A stretch of 64,000 nt of DNA from Baekduia alba (GCF_028416635.1 NZ_CP114013.1:1116001-1180000), one strand, 5' to 3'; positions 24,210-33,935 are shown, numbered from the stretch's first letter. Notes: a model not told the origin generated them from the letters alone. Translations and numbers: made by a program.

Positions 24210-26499
24210 TCAGAGCTCGGGCCCGAGATCGTCCATCGAGAAAGCTGCCGGCGTCGCGGGCTCGAGCGGAGCGTCGCGGGCGACGAGCACGGCCACCTCG
24301 CGCAACCACTCCTCTCTCGCCGCAAAGCCGGCTGGACGATCGCCCAGCCAGTCGGTGAGCCTGCTGCTGGGGTCAAGCATCGCCGTACGTGTTCGGTGAC
24401 GTTCGGCGAAGTCAGGTGCCTCGGAGTGAGGTTCTCGTGGGCGCACCGGCTCGACGGGGACGGTGTCCGCAGCCTGGGCTGACCACCTCTCGATCGCGGC
24501 ACACTGTGCGTCGATCTCGCGCTCGATCGCCGCCCGTCGCGAGCGGCGCAGCCGGCTCAAGGCGTCGCGCTCAGCCTGCATGCGGGCGATGCGCTGTTCG
24601 GCCCGAGCCACCTCATCGAGGGCGCCCACCGTCCGTGCTGCTCCGCCCCGCACGAGCACGTCCAAGGCCATGTCCTTGGTCCGGCTGGCCGAGAGTGTTG
24701 TCACGACGTCCTCATGAAGGTCGTCGGACTCCGCCTCGAGCCCTGGCAGCGGGCGCTCGACCGAGCCGGGGGAGACGACGTAGAACCGGGCCTGGTCGCG
24801 GTGGCGGCTGAGCGCCGCATAGCCCCACTCGCGATAGAGCTCATCGGAGCCCAGCACGAAGGAGCGGTCGACGGTCGCGCCCTGGGCCGCGTGGGCGGTG
24901 AGGGCGTAGCCGTGCTCGAGCCACCCTTCGTCGAGGTAGCTGCCCTCAAGGCGCAGCTCCGCGTCGCGTGCGGTCCGCACCGTGAGGGTCCGCTGCTCCA
25001 GGTCGATGCCTACAACTTCACCGCGGGTGCCGTTGACGACGCCGGCGCGCCGGTCGTTGCGTCGTGCGATCACCCGGTCGCCGACCAAGAACGAGCGCTC
25101 GCGGGCCACCAGTTCGTCTTCGCCGAGTCGGCCGTCGCGCTGCATCCGCGCGTGCGCCAGGACGTTGAGCTCCGCGACGTCGCGGCGTCGGTGGGCGATC
25201 ATCACGGCGTCCTGGTCGCCGGTTCGTGCGGCCTCCCACCAGTCATCGACGAGCGCGGCCCGGAGTTCGTGGGCGGTGGGGCGGGCGACGATGCGTCCGT
25301 GGTCGCGGTAGGCGTCCGCCCACGCACGGACGTCGCCGTCGCGCAGCTCGGCGAGCGCCTCGCGGTCCCAGTCGGCATGTTGTCGTCGAACCTCGTGCAG
25401 CTCGATCGCGCCGAGGTGCTCGGCCAGGCCGCGGAACGCGCCGCCGGCGTCGATCTCGGGCAGCTGGCGGTCATCTCCGACCAGGACGAGCTTCGCGTCG
25501 CTCTCAGCGGCGTGGCGGGCGAGTCGGTCGATCGTGCGCGAGCCGACCATGCCGGCCTCGTCGACGATCAGCACCGAGCCCTCAGCAAGGTCATGTCCTT
25601 GGTCGATGTCGCGAAGAACCGAGGCGATCGTGGCGCTGTCGATCCCGGCCAGGTTCTCGAGCTCCAGCGCAGCGCGCGCCGAAAGCGCGGTGCCGAAGAC
25701 GCGGACGTCGTGGGCCTCCCAGAGCTCGCGTGCGGCGGCGAGGGCGTGGGTCTTGCCGGTGCCCGCCGCCGCGCGGACGACCTCGCTGGGAGAACTGCTT
25801 GAGAACCCGGTCGTCAATGCCGCGGATCTCGGCGATGCCCTTTGCAGCTGGCTCCCACTCGACGCCCAGCGCCTCGGTGAGCCGGCGCCGCAGCGCCGCC
25901 TCATAGAGGTAGCCGGCCGTCCGCGCATGCGCGTACAACGCGCGGCCGTCGAGCGTGGTGGCGCGCCCCTCGGCGGTCGTGGCGTTGGCGATCACCGCGT
26001 GGGTGTGCAGCTGGGGATCGCCGGCGCGCGAGCTGCGATGCCGAAACGCCGCGACCTTCAAGCCGTCGCCGCGCAGCACGCGATGTCCGCCGCTGCCGCG
26101 ACGCGTCCACGTCGCGTGCCGCTCGATATAGCCCAACGCCTCCTCGACCGCCAGGTCGTGCGCATCGCGGACGACCGGCGCCAAAGCCCGATCACCTACG
26201 CCGAACAGGACCGAAACGGACTTGGGCGCGGAGAACGTCAAGTCATAGGCCAACACTTTCCGCGGGTTTGCGGTCTGCGACGACAGCAAGGCCAGGAACT
26301 GCTCGTCGTCGACGGTCCCGTTCAGGCCCGCCGCGGCGGCGCCACTGCCCAGCCAGCGACCGGGTGATTCGCCGCGGCCGGAGTAGTAGTCCTCCTTGCC
26401 CTGGGCGACGTTGTCGATGTAGTAGCGCGGATCGCCGTTCCCGCCCCCGCCCTTGCCGATGGAGAGCACGTCCCGTAGTCGACGAACGGGGCGGATCAC
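24210..26499 (-). pseudogene. Broken MobF/TraA conjugative relaxase-helicase
   Basis: The N-terminal part (26499 down to about 25800) encodes a TrwC-type relaxase: DVLSIGKGGGGNGDPRYYID, LTFSAPKSVSVLFGVGD and the metal-binding PQLHTHAVIAN. It should continue through roughly 200 residues into a RecD2-like helicase. Instead, after VLKQFSQ the reading frame changes near 25800 and jumps directly to the helicase Walker A RAAAGTGKTHALAAAR. The rest of the helicase follows in a different frame (VLIVDEAGMVGS, LVGDDRQLPEID, GYALTAHAAQGATVD) to 24210. This is an internal deletion plus frameshift at one junction. Neither part would be a working relaxase. Two separately expressed fragments are possible but unlikely. 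Confidence 0.82.
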
Positions 26500-26780
26500 C
26501 CTCGCCTGATCGCACGGCCGTGCAACTGCGTGCCGGTCTGGTGGTTGGGGCCATCGGAACCGTGGAGCGACGTGTCAGTCGATGGACGTGCCGGAGGCGG
26601 CGTCGGGCACGACGAGCGTCGTGTTGATGGAGTCAGCGTTGACGGAGCGGAGATTGGGAATCTCGTCGTAGGGAGTGGCCGGTGCCGGACACTGGAGGAC
26701 GGCTCGCTGGTGGGGGCTGGGCGCACGATGGCGTCGGTGAGCTCGCGTAACTGGAGGGCCGGCGAAGCTTCGGACGGTCG
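26500..26780. other. Intergenic gap with no supported gene
   Basis: Short opposing ORFs cover this 281-bp gap but have no start context or domain. Nothing else is recognised here; it separates the relaxase remnant from the defence block. Confidence 0.35.
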
Positions 26781-29156
26781 CTACGTCGTCGGCTTAACCG
26801 CCCGTCGTCCAGCGCGTTGCGATCGTTGGAGCCGGGCGAGCCGGGGCTTACGCCCGATCTCCTGACGCCAGTCGAAGAAGTCGCCGAGCCCGAGGTGGCG
26901 CTTCTGACTCCACTCCGCCAGCGTGGGTAATAGGGCGCGCCGAAAGCCCGCCTGGGCGAACGGTGCATCGGACAGGTCCGCTGCGACCATCGCTCGGAGG
27001 TCGTCGCTGTAGAGCTCGTCAGGCGTAAGCAAGATCAGCTGCGCACGCATCGGATAGAGGCCATCGACCAACGACGCCGGGCGCGCCAGTCGGCTGAGCT
27101 CGTCTCGTTCTGCGGCGGTGAACCCCTCCTCGTCGAGGGTGGCGAACACGAGGATGGCGCGCGGGAACCGTCGTTGGATCGCCTGTGCTCGTTCGAAGTC
27201 TCGAGGTTGGAGGGGGTGGCGTGTCTTGACCTCGCCGAACACCATCTCGTGCGGCTGGTTGGTCGGTTCCAGGTTCCGGGCTCGGTGGAGGGCGATGAAG
27301 TCGACCTCGCCGATGTCGCCGACGTTCAGGCTCGTCGACCAATCGAGCTCGGAGTCGGTGAGACGATAGAGCGCGTGCAGGGCGAGCATGACCGGGTAGC
27401 GCCCCACAGCGCTCTGCCGTCGCGCTCGGAAGCCGCCGGTGGTCTGGTATGCCCACCGGCCAGGAGGACGTTCCTGAGGGAACGGGAACGTTTGGAGGCA
27501 CTCGGCACAGCGTTGGATATCGCTCAAATCTTCAGGCGAATACCAGTTCCCGAACTGGCAGTGAGGACAACGGATCGTGAGGCCGGCGCGCAGGATGCCG
27601 CGGTCAGTGAGCGCTCGGCGGACTCGGTCGGCATCAAGCCCGTCGCGTCCTTTGTTGTCCGTCTTGAGCGCTTGATCGAGTCGTTGGGGCGGGATTTGCA
27701 TCACCTCGGATCTGGCCACGTCCTGGAACAAGTTGATGAGGCTGCGATTGCGTAAGAAGCGGACGTCGGCGAGCCCACCCACGCGGCGGATCATCTCCAA
27801 CGTCATGCGACCAGGCTCCGATAGAGACGTCTGAAAGCCCTCGTCGGAGAGCAGTTGCTCAATTACCTGCTGACCGGTCGGGAGGCGTGCGAAGAACGAG
27901 TCATCGCGTTGTCGTGCCGGCACGACGATGCCCTCCCAGTTCGTACGGATGTTCGGCGTCAAGAACGCGTCCATGACGGCCCGGACCGATTGCAACTCCC
28001 GGGGGAAGATGCTCGCCCCTTCATCCCACAGGTACGACTTGCGAACAGTGAGGACGTTGATCCACCAGCCGCCGAAGGCGATGGAGTCCGCAAAGGTCGG
28101 TGACGCAAGCTGGAAGGTCGCCCGTTCGGAGGTCGCCGCGATCTCGACCGGAGCGTCTCCTGCGCTCACCGGTCTGAACGCGTCGAATGCGACCGAGTCG
28201 TGATGCCAATGAGCGGCTATCTGCCCGAAGGACCCCTTGACACCGTGTGCCAGGACGTCGTCGACCACCTGCTTGCTTTCGGCCAGGGTCCACCGTCGAC
28301 TCGGGACCAGATCCACGTGGAAGCGCTGAGCGTCGGTCAGATGGGCGGTGAGCGCGGCCAGCCTCGGAGCGAGCGTAGGGACCGCATGCCGCGGAAGCGG
28401 GAGGACCTCGTCGCCAGTCGCGCGCAGGTTCCACAGGTCGAGGAGATCCCAAGGTGAATCTGCGTCGAAGATGTAGATGATGGTTCGAGCCATCGGGGAC
28501 GGCGTCACCTCGATGCCGTAAGACCCGACACTTAGAGGACCGCGAAAGCTGCCAGGGCCGCCAAGGGTGCCGTTCCAGAGCTGCTCGTCATGGATCTCAT
28601 GTCGTTCGGCTTCTAGCAGCGACATGTAGGCCTGCTCGGTCTCCGCGTGGTCGAAGTGGCCGTACCAGACCTTGACGAGGTCATCGAGGCGGGCGGGACC
28701 GGCGGTGGGGAGAACGAGATCGTCTGGCCGGCGAAGGACGAACCGTCGTTCATGCTGGTGTAGATGGGCGTAGACGTCGACGCAATCGACGCCCATGTGA
28801 CGTCGGATATCCCGCGCGTCCGAACTCAGGTCAGTGGCGCTGACCTCGCGGTCGGCGAATGCGTCAGGCACGACGTAGCCCGGCACCATGTTGACGAGGA
28901 CGTCGGGGTCCCATGCCTCGAGGTAGCTACGAGTGAGTTGCGGCCCCGTGAGGTCTGGCCACGGCACGTCTCTCCACCAGGCAGGGCGACGCGCCAGCAC
29001 GGGAACGATCGGGTTGTACTTGCCGCCCCACAGCGAGGTGTTGATCGCGGCCGCACGCGCCAGGGCGCCGTGGGAGGTCATGTCCACGAGGATCGCTGTT
29101 CTCACAGGGCGCACTCGCCGGTCGACTCGAACCGATCGCGATCGTGCGTCCGTCAC
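26781..29156 (-). CDS. Large zinc-ribbon PD-(D/E)XK nuclease-like protein, unknown family
   Basis: A 791-residue protein with a GTG start. I do not recognise residues 1-520 as a family: an N-terminal motif TAILVDMTSHGALARAAAIN with SLWGGKYNPIVPV, a long mixed alpha/beta middle, and the WNGTLGGPGSF region. A four-cysteine zinc ribbon follows (Cys530, Cys533, Cys550, Cys553). The C-terminal domain (about 580-720) has the restriction-endonuclease-like core: VGDIGEVDFIAL supplies Asp619 and VFGEVKTRHPLQ supplies Glu642-x-Lys644. I infer a DNA- or RNA-cleaving effector directed by the N-terminal region. It lies 80 bp downstream of the HTH/pentapeptide gene on the same strand, beside a restriction operon, which suggests anti-phage defence. 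Confidence 0.85.
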   Translation of the reverse strand: MTDARSRSVRVDRRVRPVRTAILVDMTSHGALARAAAINTSLWGGKYNPIVPVLARRPAWWRDVPWPDLTGPQLTRSYLEAWDPDVLVNMVPGYVVPDAFADREVSATDLSSDARDIRRHMGVDCVDVYAHLHQHERRFVLRRPDDLVLPTAGPARLDDLVKVWYGHFDHAETEQAYMSLLEAERHEIHDEQLWNGTLGGPGSFRGPLSVGSYGIEVTPSPMARTIIYIFDADSPWDLLDLWNLRATGDEVLPLPRHAVPTLAPRLAALTAHLTDAQRFHVDLVPSRRWTLAESKQVVDDVLAHGVKGSFGQIAAHWHHDSVAFDAFRPVSAGDAPVEIAATSERATFQLASPTFADSIAFGGWWINVLTVRKSYLWDEGASIFPRELQSVRAVMDAFLTPNIRTNWEGIVVPARQRDDSFFARLPTGQQVIEQLLSDEGFQTSLSEPGRMTLEMIRRVGGLADVRFLRNRSLINLFQDVARSEVMQIPPQRLDQALKTDNKGRDGLDADRVRRALTDRGILRAGLTIRCPHCQFGNWYSPEDLSDIQRCAECLQTFPFPQERPPGRWAYQTTGGFRARRQSAVGRYPVMLALHALYRLTDSELDWSTSLNVGDIGEVDFIALHRARNLEPTNQPHEMVFGEVKTRHPLQPRDFERAQAIQRRFPRAILVFATLDEEGFTAAERDELSRLARPASLVDGLYPMRAQLILLTPDELYSDDLRAMVAADLSDAPFAQAGFRRALLPTLAEWSQKRHLGLGDFFDWRQEIGRKPRLARLQRSQRAGRRAVKPTT

Positions 29157-29236
29157 GCGGGCCCGGTCAGAAGACGTCGATGCTCAGCCACAGTCGAACC
29201 ATCCCACAGACGCTCGCAGGGAGGGCGCGTGCGGAG

Positions 29237-30634
29237 TCAGTCGTCGATCAGGATGCCGTCGTGGTCGGCCGCGACGAACCCGGCGGGCCACTTAGTCTCT
29301 GAGTCGGCCTGCGTCTCTACAAACTTCGCGGCGCGCAGATCCGCATCGGTCAGGTCAGCGCCGGAGAGCGTGACGTCGGTCAGGTCGGCCTTAATCAGGT
29401 CGACATGGCGCAGGTCAGTCGCGCTGAGATTGGCCTGCGTCATGTTCGCGCCCCTCATAACGGCCTCGGCGGCGAACGCGCGCTCGAGGCTCGCGCCTCG
29501 GCAGTCCGAGTCGACGAATCGCGCGTGTCCTAGCCGGGCGCCTTCCAGTGAGGCGTGGAAGAGACGCGCGTCTTCGAAGTCGCTGGCGATGAGGTCGGCG
29601 TGATGGAGTTCGGCGTACGCCATTCGTGCTCCAACGAAGCGCGCACCCGACAACCCGGCACCGATCAGGCTGGCCTGGTCGAGCACTGCGTGAGAGAAGT
29701 CGGCGTCGGAGAAGTCGAGACCGGCAAGGCGCGCGCGTGGCAGGTAGGTCGCGGCGAGGTCCAGGCGCCAGGGCAGCGGAGGGTCGAAGTCCTTGCGCCG
29801 CGCTCCCAGGACGGCGAGGGCAGCATGCACGTCGGCTGGTGGCGGCTCTGGGTAGCGACTGGGATCGTGGTCGAGCAGAAGCGCGTAGATGCCGCCGATT
29901 CGCACGTCCTGGCTGCCGCTGCCGAGCTGGTCGATGGCCCGCGTGTAGCGGTCGGTGATCTGTCCTTCGCGGTTGAGAAGAAAGCCGCGGTGGGTGTAGA
30001 ACGCCCCAAAGACGGCGATCGCACCCGCGAGTATGCCGAGCACGGTTGTGCGCGCACGACCCACATCTTCCGCGTGCTCGGCGGCCGTCATGTCGGTTTT
30101 CGGCGCGGCGAGTTGATCAGCCGCGATCTTCACGAGGAGGACGACGAACGCGAACACGACGACGAACAAGGTGATGGCCACAACGGCGCCAGCCGTCCGA
30201 CGAGCCCTCGGATGGGTGACGAATCGCGTCTTGAGTCTCTCTAGCCGGGCCGGCACGCGCCCATCATCTGAGCGGCCGCGGACGGAGTCGTAGAGTGCGG
30301 CTAGCCGCGACCACGAACTCGAGGCCGACGTTGGTGGCTGTGCGACGCTGCTCGTCGGGCCATCATCTTCTACATCTTGATCGGACGTGAGCGGCTCGCT
30401 TTGGCGGATGAGGCCACGATGGGATCCTGACGCGAACAGCTGTTCGCCCATCAAGGGAACCGCAATCTGTATCGCGCAGGAGATGCGGTACCGGGCCGGC
30501 GGGTTCTTGTTCTCGCCGCTTTTCAGACGCTGCAGCGTCCGCGTGAAGATGGCGGTCGCGTCGGCGAGCTGGTCCTGGTTGAAGCCGGCCTTACGGCGGT
30601 AGTGGTTCAGCGAGGTCTCCGGCGGCGGGTTCAG
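29237..30634 (-). CDS. XRE-HTH, two-TM, pentapeptide-repeat protein with non-standard start
   Basis: The frame encodes in order: an XRE-like helix-turn-helix (YRRKAGFNQDQLADATAIF, TLQRLKSGENKNPPARY, AIQIAVPL), a polar linker, two hydrophobic helices (AGAVVAITLFVVVFAFVVLL; TVLGILAGAIAVFGAFY), a DRYTRAIDQLGS/VRIGGIYALLLD motif typical of membrane pentapeptide proteins, and about 30 pentapeptide repeats (such as ADFSHAVLDQ, ANLSATDLRH, ADLTDADLRA). The first standard start (TTG 30454, then ATG) would discard the HTH. Upstream the frame is open to a stop near 30788 without ATG, GTG or TTG. A CTG at 30634 after GAAGG is used here. Length is then about 465 residues. Fusion of HTH, membrane and pentapeptide parts is unusual. 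Confidence 0.7.
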   Translation of the reverse strand: MNPPPETSLNHYRRKAGFNQDQLADATAIFTRTLQRLKSGENKNPPARYRISCAIQIAVPLMGEQLFASGSHRGLIRQSEPLTSDQDVEDDGPTSSVAQPPTSASSSWSRLAALYDSVRGRSDDGRVPARLERLKTRFVTHPRARRTAGAVVAITLFVVVFAFVVLLVKIAADQLAAPKTDMTAAEHAEDVGRARTTVLGILAGAIAVFGAFYTHRGFLLNREGQITDRYTRAIDQLGSGSQDVRIGGIYALLLDHDPSRYPEPPPADVHAALAVLGARRKDFDPPLPWRLDLAATYLPRARLAGLDFSDADFSHAVLDQASLIGAGLSGARFVGARMAYAELHHADLIASDFEDARLFHASLEGARLGHARFVDSDCRGASLERAFAAEAVMRGANMTQANLSATDLRHVDLIKADLTDVTLSGADLTDADLRAAKFVETQADSETKWPAGFVAADHDGILIDD

Positions 30635-30797
30635 CTTGCTGCCCTTCTTGGCTGAGCCGCGCTTGGCAACGCGGCACGCAATCGGCCCAGTCGCCGAATG
30701 TGGCGGCTGCCTCCGATTGCTAATGAGCCCAGGTGGCAGACCCGAGCCTGCGCAGAGCGGAGCGTCGGTGCCCTGCCCGGTCTAGGGTGGATGCGCC

Positions 30798-32345
30798 ATG
30801 GCTGATGCTGAAAATCAGCAATTCACTTCGACCGAGCTACGAGACCGCCTTGTAGCGATAGCCGACGAGTTCGGCACGCTCATGTCGCCACGCGCGCGGC
30901 TGGAGCACCTCGCCGCTGCTCTGTTTCTGAAGCGAGCGAGCGACGTCTTCATCGAAGAGCATGCGGCCGCAGTAGCCGAGCTGGGAGGCGCTAGCGGCGC
31001 GGAGGCCATCATCGCCGCTAACCCGAACGCGTACCACCTCCTCCGACTGCCCGCGGGCACAACCTGGAAGGACGTCGGGGAGGTGGACCGCAACCGTTTC
31101 GGAGCCAAGTTCGACGAGGCCCTCCGCGCCGTGGCATCAGCGAACCCGCGTTACCTGAAGAACGTCTTCAACACCACGGATTTCAACAACCGCCAGGTCC
31201 TCCCCGTCGACAACCTCGCGGGCGTTGTACGCAAAGCCCAGCAACTCGGCACCCTGACGACTGCCCGGGTCAGTGCCGAGCTGCTAGGCGAGGCGTTCCT
31301 CCAGGTGGTCGATCACTTCTCCCGGCAGGAGAAGCCCGCCAAAGGCGAGGTCTTCACGCCGAGCGCAGTCGCGCGTCTTGGAGCGCGCCTCCTCGCACCA
31401 GGGGCGGACGCGCAGGTGCACGACCCCGCATGCGGTTCGGCTGGCCTTCTTGTACGCGTGAGAGATGAGGCGCGACGCCTGCACGGCGATGCTTCGAGCG
31501 GTGTCGGCCTGTTCGGCCAGGAGCGCAAGCCCAGCATCTGGCTCGTCGCGCGGATGAACACCCTCTTCCACGGGGCCGCGGCCGCGTCGCGGATCGAGCC
31601 TGGCGACTCCGTGCTGACTCCGGCCTTCTTCGAGGATCAGAACTTCGACCTCGTCATCAGCAACCCGCCGTTCGAGCTGGAGGTCAACGACTGGCACGAC
31701 TCGTTGCGCAAGGGAGACCCGTTCGGGCGAGTCGACCATCTGCCGGGCAAGAGTCACCCGGAAATGGTCTTCGTCCAGCACATGGTCGCCTCGCTCAGCA
31801 ACCACGGCCGCATGGCAGTTCTTCTCCCCAACGGGGCGCTCTTCCGGGCGCGACAACAGCAGGCGGTTCGGCGGGACCTCATCGAAGCCGACATCGTCGA
31901 AGCGGTAATTGGGCTGCCCAAGGGCATGTTCTACGGCTCCGGTATCCCGGTCAGTTGGGTGCTCGTGAACAAGGCGAAGCCCGCCGAGAGGCACGACCGG
32001 GTCCTCTTCGTCGACGCATCGGAGTGTTTCGAGCGGGTTGAGACGACCAACGTGCTCCGTGAGTCAGACGTGGAGCGGGTCCTCGCTGCCTTCGCCGGCG
32101 CCCCCGAGGAACCCGGCTTCTCCGCCTGGGCGACGCGTGACGCCATTCGCGAGCGCCGGTATAACTGGACCGTCCGCCGGTACGTGCGCCCTGCGGAAGC
32201 TGGTGGAGACCTGGTTCCGCTTCCCGAGGCCCTAGCTGAGCTCGACGCGGCTCGGAGCGCGGCCGGGTTGGCCGACGACCTCCTAGAGCCGATACTCAGT
32301 GACCTTCGACGCGCCGTGCCAGACGCGTCTCCCGGCTCAACCTAG
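30798..32345 (+). CDS. hsdM: Type I restriction-modification methylase subunit, first copy (HsdM1)
   Basis: A 515-residue adenine-N6 methyltransferase of the HsdM family. The N-terminal helical domain (about 10-150, ALFLKRASDVF) is followed by GEVFTPSAVARLGARLL, AdoMet motif I DPACGSAGLLVRVRDEA, and catalytic motif IV DLVISNPPFELEVNDW. HPEMVFVQHMVASLSNHGRMAV and PNGALFRARQQQAVRR are also typical. Both catalytic motifs are intact. It starts an operon divergent from the HTH/pentapeptide gene, with 163 bp between starts. A second, clearly paralogous full-length HsdM follows after 54 bp. Motif I has SAG where the second copy has SGG. Confidence 0.93.
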   Translation: MADAENQQFTSTELRDRLVAIADEFGTLMSPRARLEHLAAALFLKRASDVFIEEHAAAVAELGGASGAEAIIAANPNAYHLLRLPAGTTWKDVGEVDRNRFGAKFDEALRAVASANPRYLKNVFNTTDFNNRQVLPVDNLAGVVRKAQQLGTLTTARVSAELLGEAFLQVVDHFSRQEKPAKGEVFTPSAVARLGARLLAPGADAQVHDPACGSAGLLVRVRDEARRLHGDASSGVGLFGQERKPSIWLVARMNTLFHGAAAASRIEPGDSVLTPAFFEDQNFDLVISNPPFELEVNDWHDSLRKGDPFGRVDHLPGKSHPEMVFVQHMVASLSNHGRMAVLLPNGALFRARQQQAVRRDLIEADIVEAVIGLPKGMFYGSGIPVSWVLVNKAKPAERHDRVLFVDASECFERVETTNVLRESDVERVLAAFAGAPEEPGFSAWATRDAIRERRYNWTVRRYVRPAEAGGDLVPLPEALAELDAARSAAGLADDLLEPILSDLRRAVPDASPGST

Positions 32346-32399
32346 ACACAGAAAGAAATTTGGTACGCCCTCCGGTGCGGCCCTTACCATCGCGACCTC

Positions 32400-33935
32400 A
32401 TGCCTATCGACGTTGCCGCGCCTCTGCACCTGCGCACGCTGGAGGACCACCTTTGGGCCTCGGCCGACCTTTTCCGCGGCCTCACCGATGTGGAGGTCCA
32501 GCGCGACTACGTCCTGGCGTTGCTCTTCTTCAAGCGTGCGAGCGACATCCACAAGGAGGAGACCGCCGCTGCGTTTCAGGAGCTTGGAGACGCTCCGGAC
32601 GTCGAAGCCATCATCGCCGCGAACGCGGACGCCTTCTACTCGCTGCGGGTTCCGGAAGACGCCGCTTGGGCGGATGTAGTCGCAACGGACCGCCATGAGC
32701 TTGGCACCGCACTGAACGACGCGCTTGCCGCAATCGCGGCAGCTAACCCGCGCCAGCTCGCGAGCGTCTTCGAGTACACGGACTTCAACAACCGAAAGGC
32801 ACTGCCGCCGGAGCACCTCGCCGCGGTCGTCCGGCACTTCGACGAACTGGGGCCCCTCACGCGCGAGCGCGTCCCCCCAGACATGCTCGGGCAGGCGTAC
32901 GAGTGGCTGATCGCGAAGTTCGCCGCCGAGGCGGGTAAGGCTGGCGGCGAGTTCTACACGCCGGCTCCCGTCGGCTTGCTCGGCGCACGACTTCTGCAGC
33001 CGCCAGCGGCTGCCACGGCATACGACCCCACGTGTGGCTCTGGCGGCCTGCTGCTCGAGCTGCGCGACGAAGCATTCCGACTCCACGGCGACGAGGCCCA
33101 GGGCCTCACGCTCTACGGCCAGGAGTTGAAGCCGACCACGTGGGCCATCGGGCGCATGAACATGCTGCTGCATGGAGCAAACGCCGCCGCGACCATCGAA
33201 CAGGGAGACACCTTGTTCAAGCCGGCGTTTGTCCAAAACGGACGGGTGCGGCAGTTCGACCTGATCATCGCCAATCCCCCGTTCTCATCCAAGAACTGGG
33301 GACACGACAAGCTCAAGTCAGGAGGTGACCCGTTCGGTCGGATGCGGCACCTGCCTCCGAAGCGCCACGGCGAGATGGCCTTCGTCCAACACATGGTTGC
33401 CTCGCTCAAAGACCATGGCCGGATGGCGGTCGTTCTGCCGAATGGGGCACTGTTCCGCGCAGGCAACGAGCAGGCCGTCCGGCGAGACCTCGTCGAAGCC
33501 GACCTCGTCGAGGCTGTCATTCAGCTCCCGAAGGACATGTTCTACGGCGCAGGCATCCCGGCTTGTTACCTCCTACTGAACAAGGCTAAGCGACCCGAGC
33601 GCGTCGGACGTGTGCTGTTCATCGACGGCGCCGAGGGCTTCGCGCGAGCCAACACGAAGAACGTCCTCCAGCCCGAGGACATCGACAGGCTCGTCGCTGC
33701 CTTCAACGACGACAACCCGCAGCCAGGTATCTCGTCCTGGGTCTCTCCCAAGGACATCGCCGCACGACGCTTCAACCTGACCGTGCGCCGATACGTCCAA
33801 GGCACAGAGGACGACGAACAGGCGGTGACCCTCCCGCAGGCCATCGCGGAGCTTCGTGAAGCGCAGGCCGCAGCTCGCGCGACCGACGCTTCCGTAGAGC
33901 AACTGCTCTCCTCCCTTGAGAGCTCCGATGGTTGA
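32400..33935 (+). CDS. hsdM: Type I restriction-modification methylase subunit, second copy (HsdM2)
   Basis: A 511-residue HsdM paralogue of the preceding gene, alignable end to end by eye and very similar in the C-terminal half. It has LLFFKRASDIHKEE, GGEFYTPAPVGLLGARLL, motif I DPTCGSGGLLLELRDEA, motif IV DLIIANPPFSSKNWG and the same PNGALFRAGNEQAVRRDL segment. Both copies look catalytically complete, so they may form a heterodimeric methylase on the single HsdS, methylating one half-site each. Its TGA lies inside the start of hsdS (8-bp overlap). Confidence 0.93.
   Translation: MPIDVAAPLHLRTLEDHLWASADLFRGLTDVEVQRDYVLALLFFKRASDIHKEETAAAFQELGDAPDVEAIIAANADAFYSLRVPEDAAWADVVATDRHELGTALNDALAAIAAANPRQLASVFEYTDFNNRKALPPEHLAAVVRHFDELGPLTRERVPPDMLGQAYEWLIAKFAAEAGKAGGEFYTPAPVGLLGARLLQPPAAATAYDPTCGSGGLLLELRDEAFRLHGDEAQGLTLYGQELKPTTWAIGRMNMLLHGANAAATIEQGDTLFKPAFVQNGRVRQFDLIIANPPFSSKNWGHDKLKSGGDPFGRMRHLPPKRHGEMAFVQHMVASLKDHGRMAVVLPNGALFRAGNEQAVRRDLVEADLVEAVIQLPKDMFYGAGIPACYLLLNKAKRPERVGRVLFIDGAEGFARANTKNVLQPEDIDRLVAAFNDDNPQPGISSWVSPKDIAARRFNLTVRRYVQGTEDDEQAVTLPQAIAELREAQAAARATDASVEQLLSSLESSDG

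Noticed and set aside
24714-25802. A 362-codon plus-strand frame opposite the helicase part of the relaxase.
   Set aside because: It reads the complement of conserved helicase motifs and has no domain of its own.
26496-26865. Two opposing small frames (76 and 111 codons) between the relaxase and nuclease genes.
   Set aside because: No ribosome-binding sites, odd composition, and one overlaps the end of the 791-residue protein gene.
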